Shown piece by piece: positions 57,382-64,000 of a stretch of 64,000 bases of DNA (position 1 is its first letter; every line of letters starts with the position of its first letter). The position numbers were made by a program, and so were the translations under genes. Location of the stretch: NCBI GenBank assembly GCA_038030265.1, contig CM075943.1, positions 59,929,971-59,993,970 on the forward strand. The letters are read 5' to 3'. Below the pieces are notes generated by a model. It did not search any database. It saw only the letters and a list, made by a program, of their open reading frames with translations, and had not been told where the DNA came from. The stretch comes from Corythucha ciliata. Its lineage: Eukaryota; Arthropoda; Insecta; Hemiptera; Tingidae.

Positions 57382-58140
57382 GTGGGTTATCTTTTCTAAA
57401 TCGTAATTATCTTTTCCCGTTATAATATTTTAAAAAATCAGTTTTTGAGAAGAGGAGAGGAGAATATATGAACAACAGCGATTACGTGCCGTTAGCACGC
57501 AATGAAAAAATCGTGTCTTTAGCGCGCATTCCCTGGGAGAACACCCTTGTCATAGTTGATCACATTACTTACTGCTTTCATGGTGGGGCCAGAACTTTCT
57601 CTACCATGCCCTTACTTCTTCTGCGTCATATTTTTTTTTTTTTTTTCCTTCTTCTTACTTTTTTTCTTGTTTCTCCCTGGAATGTGATACTTTTGGAGCT
57701 AAATCTTGGATTTCGGTTCCCTGAAACGCAGGCGCAGATCCAAAGTCGGCACAAGGAGGGGGCCATGACCTCATCCTACAACCGAACCTACCAACACCCC
57801 ACCACACATAGGACCCAATTGGAGTTCGTTTGATTGAACCCCCCCCCCCACCACATAGCCTTATATTCGGTTGGAGGAACGAATGGTTTATCAATTTAGT
57901 CAATTAAACTTTTAAGGGCGCGATAGCCGTTTTTAGAGCGTGATTAGTCAAGTAATTTTCAGCTCAAGTTCCAAGCGTGAATCGTAAGTCTAACCATTTA
58001 TAGACCATGATAGAGTCAGTTTTACCAATTTTTGAGAGTGAATAGTCGCAGTTTGTCAATTTTTACAGCGCAAACTGTCAGTATGGCTGTTGCTAGCGGG
58101 CGACAGGCGTGAATAGTCAGTGTGATATTTTCAGGGCCCA
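57382..58140 (+). repeat. Intron with 30-bp family 1 units (reverse)
   Basis: After the donor GTGGGTTA comes unique sequence, then a C-run at 57840. From about 57880 to 58100 there are family 1 units in reverse orientation (TAGAGCGTGATTAGTCAAG, GAGTGAATAGTCGCAGTTT). Confidence 0.55.
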
Positions 58141-58173
58141 CGAATCTTAATTCCCCCCCCCCCCCTACGCCAG

Positions 58174-59367
58174 TCAGGTCATTGGCTGTTCCGCCATCCG
58201 ACCTCTTGCAGCCCAATATAACTTTGAGATCTTCGACCAGTTGGTGTCGTCAGATTGGCACTGTGTCCTAATGTCCTCGAGTTGAGGACAGTCAAACAGG
58301 TGGTCCGTGTTCATCTCAGTCGTCGAATGGCATAGGGAGCAACCCGGGTTGTCCTTCACCCGTATCTTGCAGAGATGGGCATTCAAGTAATCGTGGCCAG
58401 TGGTATGGCGGAAGCCCGCCACAGACTCTTTTCTTGGTAACTGCGCTGGCACACGATTTGTGGGTTGGAGCAAAGCGGCCCATCTTCTACCCTCTGCAGC
58501 TCTTTGGTGGGCCTCCTTCACCTTCACCTCGATGCTCTCCCTGATACATCTCTTCGCAGTTTGGTATCCGATTGAAGATTCAGGCATATCCATCTGGGAT
58601 CCTTCCTTGGCCAGGGAGTCAGCCCGTTCATTTCCCAAGATGCCACAGTGGGAAGGAATCCATTGCAAAGCAATGTCGAGTCCACTTCCCAGCAGTTCTT
58701 CAATGTATTTCCAGGCCTTGACTACATCGAGGGAGTCGGAAGGTGAGTTTGAGCTGAGGGCCGTGATAGCTGCCTGTGAGTCAATGAGTATGACTGCTCG
58801 TGGTCGACCCAAATTCCTAATTAATTCAAGGGCCAGAACCGCTGCTCTTATCTCACCATCAAAACTTCCAGCAAGGCGTCCAACAGGAGCAGAAATCGTC
58901 CCAGCCTCAGAGAAGACACCAGCGCCGCCATTCCTGGTTGCACCCTCAGCCGAGCCATCGGTGTAGACCCTGAGCCAATCAGGTTCCGGAAATCGAATCT
59001 CCAGTGTTTCAAGAGCTGCTGCTCTCAGCTCACAGGGAGGGGTGGTTGTTTTGGAGACTGTTGTGAGCAGTGAGGTGTAACCAGTGGCCATTCTTCGAGG
59101 GATCGCTTCGGCCAGAGAAGGGAATGGTTCAGGGTTTCCAAGGGTCAGGCTGTAAGTCTCCCTGAGGTCCTGTATCTTTGAAAGGAACGTGCCCTGAGTT
59201 GTTAGACGGGCAGTTGCTGGCGTGTATGTGGACCAGTACTCAACTCCATTCCTTTGAAGCCTCTCCAACAGGGCAAGCGCTGCGGCATCCCTCCTGAACT
59301 TCTGGGGCTCTACAGCAGTTTGCAGCTCGAGTGCCACGATAGGTGTTGATTTGGCAGCTCCAATCAC
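58174..59367 (-). CDS. LINE ORF2: RNase H and C-terminal zinc motif
   Basis: The 397-aa frame carries an RNase H: LRVYTDGSAEGATRNGGAGV (first Asp), SFDGEIRAAVLALELI (Glu), AVILIDSQAAITAL (Asp) and QWIPSHCGILGNERADSLAK (His, Asp). A C-terminal LCKIRVKDNPGCSLCHS and HLFDCPQLEDIR give a CCHC-type zinc motif. RNase H would remove the RNA strand during reverse transcription. The first residues adjoin the foldback insertion; upstream, the same ORF continues at 59890. Confidence 0.9.
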   Translation of the reverse strand: MIGAAKSTPIVALELQTAVEPQKFRRDAAALALLERLQRNGVEYWSTYTPATARLTTQGTFLSKIQDLRETYSLTLGNPEPFPSLAEAIPRRMATGYTSLLTTVSKTTTPPCELRAAALETLEIRFPEPDWLRVYTDGSAEGATRNGGAGVFSEAGTISAPVGRLAGSFDGEIRAAVLALELIRNLGRPRAVILIDSQAAITALSSNSPSDSLDVVKAWKYIEELLGSGLDIALQWIPSHCGILGNERADSLAKEGSQMDMPESSIGYQTAKRCIRESIEVKVKEAHQRAAEGRRWAALLQPTNRVPAQLPRKESVAGFRHTTGHDYLNAHLCKIRVKDNPGCSLCHSTTEMNTDHLFDCPQLEDIRTQCQSDDTNWSKISKLYWAARGRMAEQPMT

Positions 59368-59378
59368 AACTCTTAGGG

Positions 59379-59878
59379 CTAATTGAGCTTTAGATGACCC
59401 TATCTACGGACATTTAGGGGAATACTCCCCTCCTCACCGCACCACCCTAGTCACAACTGTGAATTCGAGGGAGTGGGGAGGTTCTTAGGGGAATACTCCC
59501 CTCCTCACCGCACCACCATAGTCACAACCGTGAATTCGAGGGAGTGGGGAGGCTGAAAATAAAGAAATAAATCTTTAAATTAAATACTTACTGCTCTACA
59601 CAAGTAAAGCAGTAGTTGTAGAACTCAAAACAAGTAGAGCAGTAAGTATTTAATTTAAAGATTTATTTCTTTATTTTCAGCCTCCCCACTCCCTCGAATT
59701 CACGGTTGTGACTAGGGTGATGCGGTGAGGAGGGGAGTATTCCCCTAAGAACCTCCCCACTCCCTCGAATTCACAGTTGTGACTAGGGTGGTGCGGTGAG
59801 GAGGGGAGTATTCCCCTAAATGTCCGTAGATAGGGTCATCTAAAGCTCAATTATTCAATTAATTGCCGGACACATTAG
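59379..59878. mobile_element. Foldback-type element, 500 bp
   Basis: Two 220-bp inverted arms (59380-59599 and 59634-59853), nearly identical, surround a 34-bp loop. Each arm contains two direct copies of a 68-bp unit spaced 71 bp apart (left arm 59414-59481 and 59485-59552). The right end has 25 more bases (to CACATTAG) that the left lacks. It is flanked by an 11-bp perfect duplication AACTCTTAGGG (59368-59378 and 59879-59889). Long subrepeat-containing arms are typical of foldback elements; an 11-bp duplication would also fit a Mutator-like origin. There is no coding capacity. Confidence 0.85.
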
Positions 59879-60366
59879 AACTCTTAGGGCATTATATTGG
59901 GCAACCTCGAGTTTGCGAACCGCTGAATCCGACGTGGTCACCAGCAGCTCGTTACCATATTCCATTGCTGGTCGCACATAGCTCTTGTACGCTAAAGTGA
60001 GGACATCCTGCTTAGCACCCCAAGTTGAGCTGGCCAGTCGCTTCAGAAGTCCCGACCTCCTTGAGCCCTTTTCAGCCATACTGTCCACTTGGGCAGACCA
60101 TGAAAGTCTTGAGTCGAGTTTAATCCCAAGATATGTTGCACAGGTTGTCTGACTCAGTGGCCTATTGTCAAGTTCCAGGGACACCGAGTGACGCCTAGTC
60201 GAGAGGGTAAACAGCTGGAACTCTGTTTTGAGGGTGTTCACTTCCATCTCATTCATGGATGCCCATTCCGCCAGCCTTTCAAGAGCTGTGTTCATGGCAG
60301 TCTCTAGGGCTGGTATGCTGCTTGATGTTGCCCAGATAACCAGATCGTCGGCGTATAAAAGTGCAT
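59855..60366 (-). CDS. LINE ORF2: end of RT
   Basis: The frame reads INALLYADDLVIWATS (catalytic YADD, about 60350), LERLAEWASMNEMEVNTLKT, TTCATYLGIKLDSRLSWSAQ and AYKSYVRPAMEYGNELLVTT, ending a few codons inside the foldback element. It is one frame away from the upstream RT frame because of an indel near 60367. Confidence 0.88.
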
Positions 60367-61755
60367 TTATGCCACAAGTCTAGTGAGGGTGGTGATTATG
60401 TCATTTATCATGATGCTGAAGAGGATTGGGCTCAGAACTGCTCCCTGTGGAACTCCATGCCGTGTGGCGCGGAAAGACGATCTCTCATCATGGTATCTGA
60501 CTCTTATTAATCGCTGGGCAAGAAAGGAACGGAGAGATGTGAACAAGCGTCCATCCACTCCAGGGCCACGCAGCTTCTGGACCAGCAATCTTCTGTACAC
60601 CCGATCGAACGCAGTCTTGAAGTCGACGAAGACAGCAAGAGTACTCTGCTTATGATGGAAGCCATCCTTTATTTCTTGCGTCAGACGGACTACTTGTTCC
60701 ATGGTGCCACGGTGCCTCCTAAAACCTGCCTCCTCAGATGCCAGAAGACTGTTCTTTTCGAGGAAGTGTTCGAGCCTACCAAGCAGCAGTCTTTCAAACA
60801 GCTTCGAAAAAATGCTTGTAAGAGCAATGGTACGATAACTGCTGGGGTTTTCAACTGGCTTCCCTTTCTTGAGAATGGGCACTATCTCTGCCTTCCTCCA
60901 TTCATCTGGGAACTGCTGATGCCAGACCAGATTAAGGAATCTCAAGATGGTCCTTCTGGCAACCTGTCCCAGGTTTATAAGGAATTCTGGCAGCACCTCA
61001 TCTGGACCGGCACTCTTTCCTTTCTCGGTGTTGCGAAGGGCTGCATCAAGTTCACCCTCAGAGAAGTCTGTGTTCAGGATTTCATGGTCTCCCTCCCTCT
61101 GACAGGTGTGTATCTTTGGGGCACGTTTGTCACACTTATTCCTCGGTCGGAAGTTACTTACAGCAGCATAGTGCTTGCAGAAAAGGCTGGCAATATTGCG
61201 GTCATCAGTCACTTGGGTTGTCCCCTTGTTGATGGGATTTTTTTGCGGGAGATTGTCATTGTTAATTTGGGAAATGAAGTGGTGCGCTTTAACTCCATCC
61301 CTGCGGAAGTCGAGTGCCTTCAGGAAGTTTCTGTAAGTCGTCCGTTTTGCCTCAATAATCTCTTTCTTGAAGAGAGCAACTTTATGCTTCAGGCTTATGA
61401 GATCATCACGACTTTTAGATAGCTTGTAAGTTTCTGCAGCCCTGTCTCTATCTAGCATTAGTTCTTGCAGGCGAGGGCTCCAAAATGGCTTGTATTTCTT
61501 GACCTGTCCTCTTGGGATAGCCCGTAGAGCAGCCTTCTTTATGGCATCGGTGATCTTTTGCAGGGATTCTCCCACTTTTTCAGACACTAGGCTGTAGGTG
61601 ACCAGTGCGTCTGCCTCGACTGCAAAAGTTTTCCAGTCTGCTTTCTTCAAGTTCCACCGAGCTCTTCGTTTGCCAAGCTGAGGGACTGCTTGCTGTTTGT
61701 CAAGTACAGTCAGGATACAGTGACCGAAACCCCCCGGAGGTGGCGTTAGGGACAA
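60367..61755 (-). CDS. LINE ORF2: endonuclease end and first half of RT
   Basis: The 462-aa frame begins in the tail of the endonuclease, runs through a basic linker (KPFWSPRLQELMLDRDRAAE) and carries the RT start: RNTEKGKSAGPDEVLPEFLI, EWRKAEIVPILKKGKP, SYRTIALTSIFSKLFERLLL, STLAVFVDFKTAFDRVYRRL and TRHGVPQGAVLSPILFSIMI. The usual RPI motif is RTI here. It ends eight codons before the YADD box because of a frameshift. Confidence 0.9.
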   Translation of the reverse strand: MSLTPPPGGFGHCILTVLDKQQAVPQLGKRRARWNLKKADWKTFAVEADALVTYSLVSEKVGESLQKITDAIKKAALRAIPRGQVKKYKPFWSPRLQELMLDRDRAAETYKLSKSRDDLISLKHKVALFKKEIIEAKRTTYRNFLKALDFRRDGVKAHHFISQINNDNLPQKNPINKGTTQVTDDRNIASLFCKHYAAVSNFRPRNKCDKRAPKIHTCQREGDHEILNTDFSEGELDAALRNTEKGKSAGPDEVLPEFLINLGQVARRTILRFLNLVWHQQFPDEWRKAEIVPILKKGKPVENPSSYRTIALTSIFSKLFERLLLGRLEHFLEKNSLLASEEAGFRRHRGTMEQVVRLTQEIKDGFHHKQSTLAVFVDFKTAFDRVYRRLLVQKLRGPGVDGRLFTSLRSFLAQRLIRVRYHDERSSFRATRHGVPQGAVLSPILFSIMINDIITTLTRLVA

Positions 61756-61845
61756 GGACAGGTTTGGCGTGATTGAAGAGTGTGAGAGAACGGCGTCAGG
61801 AGATGATGTTGATCCCGTAAATGCAAGGAAAGTTGGCTTTATTTT

Positions 61846-62440
61846 GGCTTATTATTTCTCAATAATAAGTCTTTGTAATCGTATCGCAAAAAAAATTTGT
61901 TGACCCCCCCTCAAAATTTGTAGTTTTACGTTTCAAAGTGCGTAGAATCCAAATCTGCAATAAAAAAAAAATGTCCGTCCGCCGTCCGGGCCATATCTTG
62001 CCCTAGGATTGCTCGAAAAAACTCGTTCTTTCGCACATAGACTCCATTTGGGGTCTAGTTGGTCTTAACATCTGATCAGTTTGATCAAATAACCTCCTTG
62101 GGTTTTATGGGCCAAAAGCGGGTCCAAAATGGGGATTTTCAAAGGATTTGGGGTCATAGGGGTGTGGGGTGTCGATTTTCATGTAATTTCAAGCCGGTTT
62201 TGTCTACATCCATGAATAATAAACCCACAGTCGAAATAATAAGGCATTGTTCGATAATTCGCAGCGTTTTAGTCGGATTCTACGCAGTGGCGTAGGTAGG
62301 AATTTGTCCTGGGGGGGGGGGGTCAGATTGAAATCTCGTAAGGGTGAGAGGAGGGGGGTAATTTCACATTTTTGTCATCATTCCTCCCAGCCAGCACACT
62401 CTTCAATCTGGACATCTTGCTGGACTCATCATAGCCTCAA
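61846..62440 (+). other. Unassigned sequence with a hAT-like start
   Basis: No gene. CAGTGGCGTAGGTAGGAATT begins at 62284 and is followed by a 13-base G-run. This is the same style as the hAT-like end at 7759, but I see no partner end in the window. Confidence 0.4.
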
Positions 62441-64000
62441 TCTCTCAGTTAGGACGATTTTTGGACTTTACCCGCAAATTAGCGTTTTTCCCAATTTTGG
62501 CCGAGTGTATCGTTCTTCTAAATTTCAGCCGCAGATTAGCGGTTTGCCCCACCCCCTCCCATATCCGTGAATTTGCGCATTTTCTCAACTTTAGCAGCAA
62601 AGTATCGTTTTTATCCCGTGAGCCATGTTTCTTAATTATACACGAGTTTTGGCGTATTCCTCAATTATTACCGATTTTTTAAATTTTTTTTTACCAGGGG
62701 ATTAGTACTTTTCTCAGTTTCAGCAGGAAATTAACGTTTTTCCTAAGTGTTTCCCTCAATAATAGCCGCAAAATAGGGGAACTTTTCACAATTTAGGATT
62801 TGTTAGGTTCACCAAACGCAATGCATGAGCGACTATTCTCAGTTTACTCGCGCATTAGCGGTTTCTTCACATATTGCCACAAATTGGCGATTTTTTTCAA
62901 TTTCAGCCTGAAAAGTTGCTTTAAGAATCCGCAAATTGGCGTATAATCAGTTTTTGGCGCCAATAAGAATTTTTCTCACTTTCAACCGCGAATTTAATTG
63001 TAGCGGCGACGCGTCGTAGCGTTTCAAACCTATGAATTAGCGAGTTTTCTCAATTTCAGTCACAAATTGGCGTTTGGCGCAATTTTAGCTGTAAATTGAC
63101 GATTTTTTCCATTTTTAGCCGCGAATTAGCAATTTTCTCAATTATTAGTCTTAAAATTAACCTTTCTCTTAATTTTGACCAGGCTGATTATTTTATTTTC
63201 TAAATATTTCCCGCAAATTAGCGGTTTTTCACATTTTACCACCGCATTAGCAATTTTATAAAACTTTCATCGGTATAGATTATTGCTTCACGGCAGTTCT
63301 AGCCGTGAATTAGCGTATTTTTTCACATTATAGTATAGCCATGCATGAATTTGCCATTTTTCTGAATTTTAGCCACAAAAATGCCTTCAGAAGGTGCGAA
63401 TTTAAATTATAAGTTTAATTTTTGATTTCAACCCAAAAAATTTACATCTATCCATCCATTTCTGTCAAAAAATCATCAATTTTAAATTATAAATTTCACG
63501 ACACTTAATTCGAGAATTAGTGATGTTTCTCAATTTTAGCAGCGAATTTTCGCTTTTTCTAAATTTTAGCAGCTTTGTAGCGTTTCCAACCTGTGCATTA
63601 CCTACCGAGTTTTGTTCATTTTTGCCAAGAATTCGCGTTTGACTCAATTTAAGCTGCAAATTAGCAATTTTCTCCATGTTTTATTGAAAATTAGCACATT
63701 TCCCGGATTTGAACTGAAAATTAACGTTTTTCTTAATTTTAGCTGCGCTAATATGCGATTTTTTTTTTAAATTTTTGCCGCGAATTAGTGATTTTCTTCA
63801 TTTTGTATCCGCGAATTAACGTTTCTCCATAACTTTATATCTGCAAATTGCAAATTAGCGATTTTTCCCAATTTCAGCTGTGAAATAGCGTTTTGTGCTA
63901 ATTTTGCGGCCATTCAGCACCCTATTCCCTTTTTCATACGCGATTTTACGCCATTTCAGTTGTGAATTTGCCATTTTTGTCCAATTTTAACGTTTTCTCG
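62441..64000 (+). repeat. 30-bp family 2 array (forward), fourth long stretch
   Basis: Diverged forward units continue to the window edge. The stretch is colinear with 21480-22240, as described there, including shared irregular words that are not part of the 30-bp unit. Confidence 0.7.

Larger units (their letters stand above)
58165..61845 (-). mobile_element. LINE with RNase H domain, 5' truncated, split by a foldback element
   Basis: A minus-strand LINE with the end of the endonuclease, RT, RNase H and a C-terminal zinc motif, in three frames. It begins inside the endonuclease at about 61840 (FLAFTGSTSSPDAVL). The RNase H after RT is seen in the I group and some relatives and is absent from the other LINEs here. 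A 500-bp foldback element (59379-59878) interrupts ORF2. Without it and one frameshift near 60367, ORF2 would be largely open. Confidence 0.88.

Noticed and set aside
60652..61422. A 256-codon plus-strand frame
   Set aside because: It lies entirely opposite the LINE RT frame 60367-61755, which has clear RT motifs; the plus-strand translation has none.
1..64000. tRNA or rRNA genes
   Set aside because: I saw no cloverleaf-type sequence with A and B boxes and no rRNA-like stretch. The Lys-tRNA complement at 40627 is a retroviral primer site.

Overview
The window is animal nuclear DNA and looks protostome. The only host gene I can support is one large ankyrin gene on the + strand. It has 17 exons, between 4008 and 57381, all with GT-AG introns. 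They encode, in order, the post-repeat linker, the ZU5 tandem (spectrin-binding region), the UPA domain, a death domain and a Lys/Glu-rich tail. The ankyrin repeats themselves must lie upstream and the C-terminus downstream of the window. Jockey/R1/CR1-type LINEs, Mag-type Ty3/gypsy elements and an env-bearing errantivirus-like element suggest an arthropod or a close ecdysozoan relative. Sequence alone does not settle the species.

Almost all other DNA is intronic and made of mobile elements and repeats. Left edge: a CR1/Jockey-type LINE (-) with a PHD-finger ORF1. Introns at 4.7-11.1 kb and 11.9-26.1 kb: arrays of degenerate 30-bp repeats in both orientations, a 1977-bp hAT-like element (7759-9735), a LINE (14.9-17.8 kb, -) and a LINE fragment (22.6-23.7 kb, +). 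Intron 26.3-32.6 kb: a badly decayed R1-like LINE (27.1-30.1 kb, -). Intron 33.7-56.1 kb, which splits the death domain: an errantivirus-like provirus (34592-40843, -) and a nested stack. In that stack a Mag-type element (A, 41430-54639, -) carries a Jockey-type LINE in its 3' LTR and a second Mag-type element (B) in its gag. Beyond the last visible exon: an RNase H-bearing LINE (58.2-61.8 kb, -) split by a 500-bp foldback element, then more 30-bp arrays to the right edge.

The strongest unexplained signal is the 30-bp-period repeat. It occurs as at least two, probably three, related families spread over every large intron. In places it forms convergent arrays (forward units, then reverse-complement units) that could fold into long intronic hairpins. 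Two long stretches of it are paralogous copies of each other, and one copy is interrupted by a hAT-like element whose own interior is built from the same unit. No element protein appears fully intact: frameshifts, deletions or lost catalytic residues are visible in most.
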